Shown here: positions 1 through 8,010 of the stretch, one piece after another
Layout of the letters: every line of letters begins with the position of its first letter
Numbering within the stretch: the first letter of the stretch is position 1
From: Lysinibacillus sp. 2017
GTDB lineage: Bacteria > Bacillota > Bacilli > Bacillales_A > Planococcaceae
Direction: 5' to 3'
Length of the DNA stretch: 64,000 nucleotides
Assembly (NCBI RefSeq): GCF_003073375.1
Contig: NZ_CP029002.1
Location: 1,970,001-2,034,000, forward strand
Made by a program: the position numbers and the translations under genes
The notes under the pieces: generated by a model
What the model saw: only the letters and a program-made list of their open reading frames with translations
Databases searched by the model: none
What the model was told of the DNA's origin: nothing

Positions 1-917
1 AATTTGTGCTCAATGATTGGTTTGAAGTGTGCTACTTCTTTTACTAATGTAATATCTTCTAATTCTTTATGTGCAGTTAATAATACTTTTGCGCCTGGGA
101 TTTCGTATACTTCACGAGATTTAATCCCAACTAAACGGTTTTCTACGTGGTCAATACGACCAATACCATGTGCACCAGCTACTGCGTTTAATTCTTGAAT
201 TAAGTCAGCTAGCTTCATTTCTTTACCGTTTAATGATACTGGTTTACCAGCTACGAACTCGATTTCAACGTACTCCGCTGTATCTGGCGCGTTTTCAACT
301 GAAACCGTTAAACCATAAGCTTCTTCTGGTGGAGAAACCCAAGGATCTTCCATGATACCGGCTTCGTTTGCACGGCCCCATAAGTTTTGGTCGATTGAGA
401 ATGGTGAATCTAGTGTTGCAGGAATCGGTACCCCATGTTTTTGTGCATATTCGATTTCTTCATCACGACTCCAACCCCACTCACGAACTGGCGCTAATAC
501 TTCTAAATCTGGGTTTAATGCTTTGATTGAAACTTCGAAACGAACTTGGTCATTCCCTTTACCTGTACAACCGTGCGCTACCGCATCCGCGTTTGTTTCG
601 TTTGCGATTTCAACTAATTTTTTCGAGATAAGTGGACGAGATAATGCAGATACTAATGGATACTTTTGTTCGTACCATGTGTGACCTTGTAGAGAAATTA
701 ATGCAAAATCTTCTGCAAATTCATCTTTTGCATCGATCATATAAGATTCAACAGCACCTACTTGAAGCGCTTTGTTTTTAACAAACTCTAAATCTTTTCC
801 TTCACCAACGTCTAGACATACCGCAATTACGTCCCAACCTTGTTCTGTTAACCATGGAATTGCTACGGATGTATCAAGACCTCCTGAATATGCTAATACG
901 ACTTTCTTGTTTGCCAT
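1..917 (-). CDS. argG: Argininosuccinate synthase, 3' end cut by window edge
   Basis: This enzyme ligates citrulline and aspartate using ATP, the penultimate step of arginine synthesis in the cytoplasm. The N-terminus has the ATP-pyrophosphatase loop AYSGGLDTS at residues 9-17, and the frame stays open to the window edge. About 305 of the usual ~400 codons are present. The ATG at 917 is preceded by a GGAGG site, and the arginine-type operators just upstream fit the assignment. argH would be expected downstream, outside the window. Confidence 0.95.
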   Translation of the reverse strand, partial: MANKKVVLAYSGGLDTSVAIPWLTEQGWDVIAVCLDVGEGKDLEFVKNKALQVGAVESYMIDAKDEFAEDFALISLQGHTWYEQKYPLVSALSRPLISKKLVEIANETNADAVAHGCTGKGNDQVRFEVSIKALNPDLEVLAPVREWGWSRDEEIEYAQKHGVPIPATLDSPFSIDQNLWGRANEAGIMEDPWVSPPEEAYGLTVSVENAPDTAEYVEIEFVAGKPVSLNGKEMKLADLIQELNAVAGAHGIGRIDHVENRLVGIKSREVYEIPGAKVLLTAHKELEDITLVKEVAHFKPIIEHK

Positions 918-936
918 GTTATGTGCCTCCAAATTA

Positions 937-1002
937 TGTATGTTTATACATGTAATTAATAGTTTATACACGAATAGTACCACGTTATAAAAATAAACGC
1001 AA
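937..1002 (-). promoter_or_regulatory. argG promoter with tandem ARG boxes
   Basis: On the minus strand, -35 TTGCGT (997-1002) and -10 TACTAT (974-979) are 17 bp apart. Two related near-palindromic TGTATAAACTA / TGTATAAACATACA sites follow at 956-972 and 937-952, over the expected transcription start. They resemble ArgR/AhrC ARG boxes, so repression by arginine is inferred. Confidence 0.65.
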
Positions 1003-1163
1003 CTGCATTTATATAAAATTTTAGACTTTTTTGCACTATCTAAAAACTTCGGTTTCACTGTGTTTTCAGTATGCTCGATTCCACCATTATTTGCTCAAAT
1101 CTACAAATAGATGCTATATATAAATATTCATTATTTTGTATAAAATTTGTTTTATAGTTTCAA

Positions 1164-1192
1164 TTGCACAAAAAAAATCAAATAGATATACT
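1164..1192 (+). promoter_or_regulatory. Predicted sigma-A promoter
   Basis: TTGCAC (1164-1169) and TATACT (1187-1192) are separated by 17 bp and read toward the membrane gene at 1325. The leader is about 125 nt. Nothing else is evident in the 1003-1324 gap. Confidence 0.55.
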
Positions 1193-1324
1193 ATTAAAAT
1201 TGATATGGCAAACATTAATTGGAAATTGTGACCTAAGTTAATAGTAAGCCAATTTCAACTCGTTCAATCTGTAATAAATTGAAACTTTCGGAAAGTATAT
1301 TCGTATAGTAATTGAGGTGAAAAA

Positions 1325-2029
1325 ATGTTTAAATTTATCTGTGTATTTTTATTAGTACAATTGGCTATTTTGGCAAGATATTTAGTGTATGGTGCATTTG
1401 AACCTTTATATTATGCATCTACCTATTTGTTTTTACTTGCTGCTGGCGTACTGTTCTTCTTAAGTAAACACTGGGCAAAGAAGGAAGTGTTGTACAGTCC
1501 AAAAGATATTTCATCATGGTCTTTTCTTAATCGTCAGCGCGTATTTAATAATTCAAAGCCGTTATTTAAAGGCGACGTACAACGAGGTACAATACAACGC
1601 TTATTTCAACAAAAATGGCATTATATTATTGCTGATTTATTTGGACCGGTCTTCTTTCTATCTTTAAAGCTAACAATTGATGAAGATATTGTTAAGCTAA
1701 TACCTACGAAAGGAAAATGGTTTTCTAATCAAAGTTATTGGACAATTACTAAAAATGGTCAAGAAATTGGTTACGCCAAAACTGTCGTAGACTTAAAAAA
1801 TACAGCATTATTAAAAGAAGTGATTGAAATGCAAATTGGGGAGGAGTACTATTCAACTACTGCGAACACCGTTACATCGCACATCATACTATTACATAAC
1901 GATCAACAAGTTGGTGAAATGAAGCGAAATCATATCATCAGTAACGTGAATATTATCGAGTGTCCAGACGAGAGTCCCGAGAAAATTCTCGCACTACTTA
2001 TACATGCTTTCCATTTTAAAAATGCCTAG
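1325..2029 (+). CDS. Membrane-anchored protein, tubby-C-like fold possible
   Basis: This is a 234-residue protein with two hydrophobic segments near residues 1-22 and 28-48, followed by a ~185-residue soluble domain rich in beta-type sequence. The start ATG has a GAGGTGA site eight bases upstream and a good sigma-A promoter before it. The soluble part is vaguely like the tubby C-terminal-like proteins found in Bacillales, but no diagnostic motif is visible, so the function is unknown. The stop overlaps a GTG of the next frame, and a small membrane protein follows. Confidence 0.7.
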   Translation: MFKFICVFLLVQLAILARYLVYGAFEPLYYASTYLFLLAAGVLFFLSKHWAKKEVLYSPKDISSWSFLNRQRVFNNSKPLFKGDVQRGTIQRLFQQKWHYIIADLFGPVFFLSLKLTIDEDIVKLIPTKGKWFSNQSYWTITKNGQEIGYAKTVVDLKNTALLKEVIEMQIGEEYYSTTANTVTSHIILLHNDQQVGEMKRNHIISNVNIIECPDESPEKILALLIHAFHFKNA

Positions 2030-2124
2030 TGATTTCACCATCTTACTGGCAGTGGCAAGGAAACGCTGTCGACATCGTGCTAAAAATTAAAATTGATTCC
2101 AATACATCGAGAAAGGCGCGGATT

Positions 2125-2310
2125 ATGAACACTACAAAATTACTTATCATCATTTCATGGATTTATTGCATCGGCTACATTCTTTTTGATTACCCTATGG
2201 ACGATTGGTACTGGCGCTTAATAAAAGGTATTTTTTCAGCTATTTTTTCTTTAAGTATCCTGTTTTTCATATTCAAAAGAATACCTGGCCGGACAACTAA
2301 AAATTCATAA
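2125..2310 (+). CDS. Small two-helix membrane protein
   Basis: This 61-residue protein has hydrophobic segments at about residues 5-22 and 35-52 and a basic C-terminal tail. A GTG in the same frame overlaps the stop of the upstream gene at 2029. I prefer the ATG at 2125, which has GAAAGG about nine bases upstream and begins directly with a membrane helix. It is probably co-transcribed with the gene at 1325. No family was recognised. Confidence 0.5.
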   Translation: MNTTKLLIIISWIYCIGYILFDYPMDDWYWRLIKGIFSAIFSLSILFFIFKRIPGRTTKNS

Positions 2311-2380
2311 TTTACGCGAACAATAGTTTGTTTTATACATGTTATACGTTAAATAACGTAGCCATTGAAAGTTTTAGAAA

Positions 2381-2423
2381 AAAATCCAGTAAACATTGAT
2401 TTCTCAGTGTTTACTGGATTTTT
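2381..2423. terminator. Bidirectional terminator
   Basis: Perfect 13-14 bp arms (AATCCAGTAAACA / TGTTTACTGGATT) enclose a 12-nt loop, with A-rich and T-rich flanks on the two sides. It lies between convergent genes. Confidence 0.85.
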
Positions 2424-2473
2424 AATTAGTCTTGCTGTCTCCCCATTAAATCGCAGTGAATACTAAGGACGTT

Positions 2474-3220
2474 TTATTTTTTATTAAAAAATCCACTTCC
2501 AAAAAACTCAACCATTCTTGGTGCCACTGCATATAATTTACTCGTGAAGCTCATGATTCTTGGTAAATTCACTTCACGTGGCTGTTTATCAATTGCCTTA
2601 ACAACTTCACTTGCCAATTTTTCAGGTTGAATTAAAAATTGGCTAATCGCATCTCGGTATGCATTGGTAGCATCAGCCTTTTGTAAAAACGGCGTATCAA
2701 TTGGGCCTGGGTAAATGCCAGTTACCGCGATATTATATTCTGCTACTTCTAAACGGAAGCCATTTACAAATCCTGTAATCGCATGCTTACTCGCTGCATA
2801 TACACTTGCTTTTTTTGTCGCGACCTTCCCTGCTTGTGACCCAACAAATATAAAATGACCTTGCCCTTTTTCAATCATAGATGGTGCTAAACGCTTTGCT
2901 AAATAAATAGGCGCGCGAACATTAATTTCAAGCATTTGATCAATTTCATCATCCTTTAAATCAATCGCACTTGAAAAATAGCCCAAACCCGCATTTAGAA
3001 TTGCCACATCAAGCGGTGGTAACATCGCTGCTATTCGGTCAATATCCGTACGTTCCCTGAGATCTGCTTGTATAACGATTGCCCCTAAATGTTCTAATGA
3101 TTTTATCGCGCTTTCATTTCTCCCCGTTGCATAAACCGTATGCCCTTGGGCAATGAATTGTTCCGTCATTTTGCGCCCAATACCACTTGTTGCCCCCGTT
3201 ATAAAAATGGTTTTTTTCAT
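2474..3220 (-). CDS. Short-chain dehydrogenase/reductase
   Basis: This is a 248-residue classical SDR with a Rossmann fold. It has the cofactor loop TGATSGIG at residues 8-15, NAG at 76-78, catalytic Ser 128 and the Tyr141-x3-Lys145 pair (YAASK). It should be an NAD(P)-dependent oxidoreductase, but the substrate cannot be read from sequence. The start has AGAGGGG upstream. It may share a transcript with nsrR, although a terminator lies between them. An inverted GTTTAA-N6-TTAAAC at 3253-3270 lies upstream and could be an operator. Confidence 0.85.
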   Translation of the reverse strand: MKKTIFITGATSGIGRKMTEQFIAQGHTVYATGRNESAIKSLEHLGAIVIQADLRERTDIDRIAAMLPPLDVAILNAGLGYFSSAIDLKDDEIDQMLEINVRAPIYLAKRLAPSMIEKGQGHFIFVGSQAGKVATKKASVYAASKHAITGFVNGFRLEVAEYNIAVTGIYPGPIDTPFLQKADATNAYRDAISQFLIQPEKLASEVVKAIDKQPREVNLPRIMSFTSKLYAVAPRMVEFFGSGFFNKK

Positions 3221-3281
3221 TTTTAAACCCCTCTATTTATGTCGTTTTTAATAGTTTAACGAATATTAAACGATAAAAATA

Positions 3282-3310
3282 GAAAAAACTAGTAAATTTT
3301 CATTTACTAG
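3282..3310 (-). terminator. Terminator of the Rrf2 regulator gene
   Basis: The arms CTAGTAAAT / ATTTACTAG (3289-3310) overlap the stop codon and are followed on the minus strand by a run of T. Confidence 0.75.
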
Positions 3311-3750
3311 CTTCTTGTAATTCCGAATAATTCAGCTAATGCATCTTTAGATACGAGTACATCCGCAAGTGTGTATGAATCGAGTACTGCTAAATAGGCT
3401 TTTAATGCTTGATTAAGTGCAAACTTCAATTGACATTCAGGAGATATTTTACATAAGTTACTTTCTGCGTTAAAGCATTCGACAATATGAAAGTCTTCTT
3501 CTGTTTTGCGAACAACTTCTCCAATATTAATATCTTTTGGATCAACTGCTAGGCGAATTCCGCCACCGCGCCCACGAATCGTTTCAATATAGCCGTGTTG
3601 TCCTAAGTCATATGTAACTTTCATTAAGTGATTTTTGGAGATTTGATAGGCATCCGCAATTTCTTGAATTGTGGTTAAATGCTCTTTTCCACGAACGCCT
3701 AAATACATAAGCGTACGTAATGAATAATCCGTATATACAGTTAAGCGCAC
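3307..3750 (-). CDS. nsrR: Rrf2-family nitric-oxide-sensing repressor NsrR
   Basis: This is a 147-residue Rrf2 regulator with an N-terminal winged helix and three cysteines at residues 92, 100 and 106, the spacing (x7, x5) of the NsrR [4Fe-4S] ligands. I chose the GTG at 3750 (product starts MRLTVYTDYS) over an upstream ATG at 3795 because it gives the family N-terminus and exactly this cysteine numbering. It is divergent from the flavohemoglobin gene, which it should repress until nitric oxide damages the cluster. Duplicated operator-like repeats lie between the two genes. Confidence 0.88.
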   Translation of the reverse strand: MRLTVYTDYSLRTLMYLGVRGKEHLTTIQEIADAYQISKNHLMKVTYDLGQHGYIETIRGRGGGIRLAVDPKDINIGEVVRKTEEDFHIVECFNAESNLCKISPECQLKFALNQALKAYLAVLDSYTLADVLVSKDALAELFGITRS

Positions 3751-3820
3751 GTTTCTCACCAACCTTCTTAGTAATAGTATAACATTTTCTTTCATTTGGT
3801 CGATAACAAGTGCTTCTAAT

Positions 3821-3875
3821 TTAAAGATGTATTTTATATATATGTTTGTGACAACTTTGTTAAAGATGTATTTTA
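3821..3875. promoter_or_regulatory. Duplicated NsrR operator-like repeats
   Basis: The 16-mer TTAAAGATGTATTTTA occurs identically at 3821-3836 and 3860-3875, 39 bp apart, in the intergenic region shared by nsrR and hmp. It contains the AAGATGYATTT half-site known from NsrR targets. Binding is inferred. Confidence 0.7.
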
Positions 3876-3957
3876 GATATTGCTTTAGGATATTATTAGC
3901 AGTATATTGATTTCGAACAGAACATTCAGTTCACCAATTTGAGAGGACGTGTTCCCC

Positions 3958-5118
3958 ATGTTAACAAAACAGACAATTGACACAATCAAAGCAACCGTAC
4001 CAGTATTAGAAGTTCATGGTTTAACAATTACAAAAACTTTTTACTGTAACCTTTTTAAAGAAAATCCACAATTACTAAATATTTTTAACCATACAAACCA
4101 AAAGAAAGATCGCCAACAAACAGCATTAGCAAACACAGTTTACGCAGCAGCGGTACATATTGAAAATTTAGAAGCAATCGTACCAGCAGTTGTACAAATT
4201 GCTCACAAACATGTAAGTTTAGGTATTTTACCTGAGCATTACCCAATCGTTGGTAAATACTTATTAGCAGCAATTAAAGAGGTATTAGGAGATGCGGCAA
4301 CAGATGAAATTATCGATGCATGGGCACAAGCTTATGGCGTAATCGCTGATATCTTCATTTCTGTTGAAGAAGACCTATACAAAGCGGCTGAAAACAATGG
4401 TGGCTGGCGCTTATTTAAAGACTTTACAATCGCAAAAATCGAACAAGAAAGCGATGTTGTAAAATCATTCTACTTACAACCGGCAGATGGCGCAAAATTA
4501 CCAGCATACTCAGCAGGTCAATACATTTCAATCCGTACACAAGTACCTGGTCAAGAATTTTTAATGAACCGTCAATATACAGTAACTGAAGGCACAGATG
4601 AGTACTTCCGTATTTCAGTTAAACGCGAAGATGATGTAACGCCTAACGGGATTGTATCGAACTTCTTACACAATTCCGAAGTAGGAACAAACGTACAAAT
4701 TAGTGCTCCAGCTGGTGTATTCACATTAGTGCAAAACGATAGTCCCGTGTTATTTATCAGTGGTGGTGTTGGTGTGACACCTTTACAAGGTATGTTAAAA
4801 ACAATGAAAAATCGTCAAGCATCATTCATTCAATGTGCACGTAACGAACGTGTAGCAGCATTCAAAGAAACTATTGAAGAAAAAGTAGCCGCATTAGGTG
4901 GCAAATATAAAGCGGTATATAGCGAAACAGAAGGCTATGTAACAAAAGCACAAATCGAGGAAATGCTTGTACCGGGTGCAGAAGTTTATATATGTGGTCC
5001 AACTACATTCATGGAATCTGTGATCCAAAACTTAGTTGAAATTGGTGTATCTTCTGAAAAAATTCACTATGAATTTTTCGGCGCAGCAATGGCTTTACAA
5101 ATTAGAACAAAAGCTTAA
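3958..5118 (+). CDS. hmp: Flavohemoglobin, nitric oxide dioxygenase
   Basis: This 386-residue protein converts NO and O2 to nitrate using NAD(P)H. The N-terminal globin (about 1-138) has B10 Tyr29, E7 Gln53 and proximal His85. The FAD domain follows (about 150-258, with RQYTVT) and then the NAD domain (GGVGVTPL). The ATG at 3958 has GAGAGGA about ten bases upstream. A GTG at 3949 sits too close to that site. It is divergent from nsrR and has the duplicated NsrR-type box upstream. The length is normal for the family. Confidence 0.96.
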   Translation: MLTKQTIDTIKATVPVLEVHGLTITKTFYCNLFKENPQLLNIFNHTNQKKDRQQTALANTVYAAAVHIENLEAIVPAVVQIAHKHVSLGILPEHYPIVGKYLLAAIKEVLGDAATDEIIDAWAQAYGVIADIFISVEEDLYKAAENNGGWRLFKDFTIAKIEQESDVVKSFYLQPADGAKLPAYSAGQYISIRTQVPGQEFLMNRQYTVTEGTDEYFRISVKREDDVTPNGIVSNFLHNSEVGTNVQISAPAGVFTLVQNDSPVLFISGGVGVTPLQGMLKTMKNRQASFIQCARNERVAAFKETIEEKVAALGGKYKAVYSETEGYVTKAQIEEMLVPGAEVYICGPTTFMESVIQNLVEIGVSSEKIHYEFFGAAMALQIRTKA

Positions 5119-5190
5119 ATATAAAAGTGTTCAAATGCGGCTTAGTCCCTTGACCTTTAACCAATAAGTAAAATTAAGAACAAAAGCGCT

Positions 5191-5225
5191 AAAGCGTCTG
5201 AATGAAATAATTCAGACGCTTTTTA
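5191..5225. terminator. Bidirectional terminator
   Basis: The arms AAAGCGTCTGAAT / ATTCAGACGCTTT have a 6-nt loop and a T-run on the plus strand, between convergent hmp and the metallo-hydrolase. Confidence 0.8.
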
Positions 5226-5226
5226 G

Positions 5227-6171
5227 CTATTTCATCTGTTTATAATAGTAAACTCCATCGCGGTCTTCAACTTCAACTAAGCCTTCATCTGTTAAATAAT
5301 CTAGCTGGCCTAATGTTTCAGACAATGTCAGGCCTAGCTGTTGTTGATAAATACGTTCAAATAGTTGCGTTGTCACTTCGAAATTTGTTTTTGGTTGTGT
5401 TAACATATTCAACACTTTTTCAGCACGTTGCTTTTGTCGTACTAAGCGTTCTCCTACTAGATTAGACACGTTCATAACCTCTTCGCCGTGACCCGTGTAA
5501 ATCTTTGCGACATCTAAATCACGCAATTTTTTTAAAGACGCATTATATTGCACTAACGATTTTGGGCGAACCATAGATCCATCAACTGGCGATTCTACTA
5601 ACGGATTAGATGAAGAACGTGCTAATAATAAATCCCCACCAATACTTTCCCTCGTCCCTTCTTCAATAAAAATTAAATGGCTTTGTGCATGCCCTGGCGT
5701 ATAGTATGTAATAATTCCCTTATGTCCAGGCACTTCATCGCCTTCTTTTAAAAATGACGTTAAAGGAATTGTACCAAATAATTCAATTTCGCCTTTCACT
5801 TTTAAAATACGTTCAATATATTTTTCTGGCACACCTTGCTCAATAAGTTGATTCATAAAAAATGTATCATTATATTGTAAAAATTCTGGTGTTTTGCGCA
5901 TCCATTGATCCACATACGCATGTCCTAAAATAGTTGCTTTGGGGAAGGCATCCACCCAACCGGCATGATCTGGATGATGGTGTGTTAGAACAACTTGATC
6001 TACATCCTCTAAATCGTACCCTGCTGCATGAATTCCCCATTTAATTGCATCGTATGCTTCTTGTGTTTTTGGTCCTGCGTCAAATAATGTCAATGCATCG
6101 CCCTTTACTAAAAAAGCATTCACATCTCCCACTGCATATGGTGTAGGTATAATTATTTTATGAATATCCAT
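5227..6171 (-). CDS. MBL-fold metallo-hydrolase
   Basis: This is a 314-residue metallo-beta-lactamase-fold hydrolase with the metal motif HHHPDH at residues 64-69, further metal-binding histidines in PGHAQSH and GHGEE, and a C-terminal winged-helix-like extension (about 240-314). The ATG at 6171 follows AAAGGGG, and the open frame upstream of it looks non-coding. The FadR-type operator over its promoter suggests a role linked to fatty-acid or acyl-CoA breakdown, for example thioester hydrolysis. That is inference, and the substrate is unknown. Confidence 0.85.
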   Translation of the reverse strand: MDIHKIIIPTPYAVGDVNAFLVKGDALTLFDAGPKTQEAYDAIKWGIHAAGYDLEDVDQVVLTHHHPDHAGWVDAFPKATILGHAYVDQWMRKTPEFLQYNDTFFMNQLIEQGVPEKYIERILKVKGEIELFGTIPLTSFLKEGDEVPGHKGIITYYTPGHAQSHLIFIEEGTRESIGGDLLLARSSSNPLVESPVDGSMVRPKSLVQYNASLKKLRDLDVAKIYTGHGEEVMNVSNLVGERLVRQKQRAEKVLNMLTQPKTNFEVTTQLFERIYQQQLGLTLSETLGQLDYLTDEGLVEVEDRDGVYYYKQMK

Positions 6172-6200
6172 TATTGCATCCCCTTTATTTATCTCTATAA

Positions 6201-6246
6201 TGAATGAATATTCATTTATTTTACTCCTTTTTTCTACATTCGTCAC
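6201..6246 (-). promoter_or_regulatory. Promoter with FadR-type operator
   Basis: On the minus strand, GTGACG (6241-6246) and TAAAAT (6218-6223) are 17 bp apart. Directly downstream is TGAATGAATATTCATTTA (6201-6218), one mismatch from the Bacillus FadR consensus TGAATGAATANTCATTCA. The position fits repression relieved by long-chain acyl-CoA. Confidence 0.7.
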
Positions 6247-6254
6247 GTTAAAGG

Positions 6255-6283
6255 TTGACAGTTTTCCAACACGCAACTATAAT
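6255..6283 (+). promoter_or_regulatory. Consensus sigma-A promoter of proC
   Basis: Perfect TTGACA (6255-6260) and TATAAT (6278-6283) are separated by 17 bp and read into the T-box leader. Confidence 0.9.
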
Positions 6284-6289
6284 TTTGAT

Positions 6290-6545
6290 AATTCTAAATT
6301 TACAGGCAATGATGAAGATAAGTAAATTATTTCAAGGCTTTAGAGAGTGCTGTAGTTGCTGAAATCGGCATAACCCACTGAAATAATTGAACCTCCTTTT
6401 GAGCCGTTATGCCAACATAACCGTACCCTTTGCGATAAAAAGGTAAATAGAGTGGCACACATTTACGTGTGAACAAAGGTGGTACCGCGGAAAACATTGC
6501 GTTTTCGTCCTTACGAATTGTGAGGATGGGAGCGCTTTTTATTTT
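6290..6545 (+). promoter_or_regulatory. Proline T-box leader
   Basis: The leader carries the T-box core GGTGGTACCGCGG (about 6478-6490), followed by a terminator hairpin (6499-6535) and T-run. A specifier-loop sequence GAACCTCC places CCT, a proline codon, at 6392-6394. Uncharged tRNA-Pro should stabilise the antiterminator and switch on proC, as known for proI in Bacillus subtilis. Confidence 0.9.
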
Positions 6546-6574
6546 GAAATCGATTAAACACGGAGGAATGAATT

Positions 6575-7381
6575 ATGCAAAAAATTATTTTTATAGGTGC
6601 CGGCTCTATGGCAGAAGCCCTTATTCACGGTTGGGTTGAAAACGAAGTAGTCAATCCGAAATCAGTCTTTGTATCAAATCGTTCCAATAAAGAACGATTA
6701 CTTCAATTAACAACAAATTACGGCATACAATCATTGCAAAATCTTGACCAACTTAACGATGCTGACTTAATTATTTTAGCAATGAAACCAAAAGACTCAA
6801 TTGAAGCCATGAAAGCCATTTCCCCTTATTTAGGTGTAAATACTGCTGTACTCTCAATTGTAGCTGGCGTTAGCATTGAAACGATTGAACAAAATTTAGG
6901 TAAACGTGCAGTTGCCCGCGTGATGCCCAATACATCTGCCACTATTGGTATGGCTGCTTCAGGTATCGCATTTAACGAGCGCGTTTCTAAGGTTCAACGA
7001 GCGCTGTATATTCAAATGTTAGAAGCGGTTGGCATTGTAATTGAAGTGGAAGAAGACAAACTTCATGCGGTCACCGCACTTTCTGGTAGCGGACCAGCTT
7101 ATTTATATTATTTAATGGAGGCATTTGAACAAGTTGGTACTGAATTTGGCTTGTCTAAAGAAATTGTCCGTCAACTTATGGTTCAAACGATTGCGGGATC
7201 TGCACAAATGTTAAAAACGGTCAATGAAGAACCTGAAGTATTACGCAAAAAGGTAACAAGTCCAGGTGGAACGACTGAAGCGGGTATCCGAGAATTAGAG
7301 GCGATGGAATTTATTGATGCCATCGCAAAATGTATACGAAGTGCGGAAAACAGATCCAGAGAATTAGCCCGTGGGGAATAA
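6575..7381 (+). CDS. proC: Pyrroline-5-carboxylate reductase
   Basis: This 268-residue enzyme makes the last step of proline synthesis, reducing pyrroline-5-carboxylate with NAD(P)H. It has the N-terminal dinucleotide loop GAGSMAEA, an all-helical C-terminal domain starting near SGSGPAYLYY, and the signature VTSPGGTTEAG. The length is normal. The ATG follows a GGAGG site. It is a single gene controlled by the proline T-box, corresponding to proI rather than the proBA operon of B. subtilis. Confidence 0.95.
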   Translation: MQKIIFIGAGSMAEALIHGWVENEVVNPKSVFVSNRSNKERLLQLTTNYGIQSLQNLDQLNDADLIILAMKPKDSIEAMKAISPYLGVNTAVLSIVAGVSIETIEQNLGKRAVARVMPNTSATIGMAASGIAFNERVSKVQRALYIQMLEAVGIVIEVEEDKLHAVTALSGSGPAYLYYLMEAFEQVGTEFGLSKEIVRQLMVQTIAGSAQMLKTVNEEPEVLRKKVTSPGGTTEAGIRELEAMEFIDAIAKCIRSAENRSRELARGE

Positions 7382-7404
7382 GTAAAACTTCAATCCTTTT
7401 AATA

Positions 7405-7443
7405 CGGGAAAAAAAAGTCATGTGATCAATAAATTCACATGAC
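7405..7443 (-). terminator. Terminator
   Basis: The arms GTCATGTGA / TCACATGAC (7417-7443) are followed by a T-run on the minus strand. It serves the small membrane gene and probably also stops proC. Confidence 0.75.
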
Positions 7444-7452
7444 ATAAACCAT

Positions 7453-7683
7453 TTATAATACTCCTGCTCGTATTCGTTTAATGATCGAAAACGTTGTATA
7501 GATAGAAATTGGACCTAATAACGCGGCAATGACAATCCACATCGTTAAGTTATCCGTTGCTTTTAATAATTCTAAATTGCTACGTATGTAGATAATAACT
7601 CCGATTAGTAAAATATAACTCATAACATTAGGAAATACGACGAGCAAACGTAGAAGCTTTGGTGTTATTGTTGGTTGTTGCAT
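7453..7683 (-). CDS. Small two-helix membrane protein
   Basis: This 76-residue protein has hydrophobic helices at about residues 18-35 and 46-66 and ends in a basic tail (KRIRAG). The ATG at 7683 lies eight bases after AAGGGGG. An ATG at 7692 abuts the ribosome site and is less likely. It is a monocistronic gene with its own terminator, and no family was recognised. Confidence 0.6.
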   Translation of the reverse strand: MQQPTITPKLLRLLVVFPNVMSYILLIGVIIYIRSNLELLKATDNLTMWIVIAALLGPISIYTTFSIIKRIRAGVL

Positions 7684-7813
7684 AAACTCCATCCCCCTTT
7701 TCTATATTATAACGTCATTATTCTACAAAACTCCATTATTTTCTTTAAAACGCAATAAAAGGGTTCATCACCGTAACATGGGTTTGATTTTGATTTTAAT
7801 TTGTATTCGTTTT

Positions 7814-7960
7814 GTCTAGCTATTGGCGTGCTACAAGCGCAGGGGGCGACTCCTTGGGGGATTAAGCGTGGCTCCAGGAAAGCGTCCCCGTAGCGTAGCA
7901 GAACGGACTTGATTAAAAAGCAATCACTTTGAATTCTAAAGTTATGTCATCCCCAACTTA
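7814..7960 (-). repeat. Dispersed structured repeat, copy A (short form)
   Basis: This is the shortest of three related intergenic repeats in the window, in the opposite orientation to copies B and C. It keeps the GC-rich ends (GCGCAGGGGGCGACTCC and AAAGCGTCCCCGTAGCGTAG) but lacks the central covarying hairpin. Similarity to copy B continues past the GC-rich part to about 7960. The rest of the 7693-8010 gap holds only a terminator. Confidence 0.8.
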
Positions 7961-7974
7961 TGGTGATGAGCCAA

Positions 7975-8003
7975 TAAAAGGATGTATCAACATCGATACA
8001 TCC
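7975..8003 (-). terminator. Terminator of chemoreceptor gene
   Basis: The arms GGATGTATC / GATACATCC (7980-8003) are followed by TTTTATT on the minus strand, just after the chemoreceptor stop. Confidence 0.75.
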
Positions 8004-8010
8004 TACTTAA

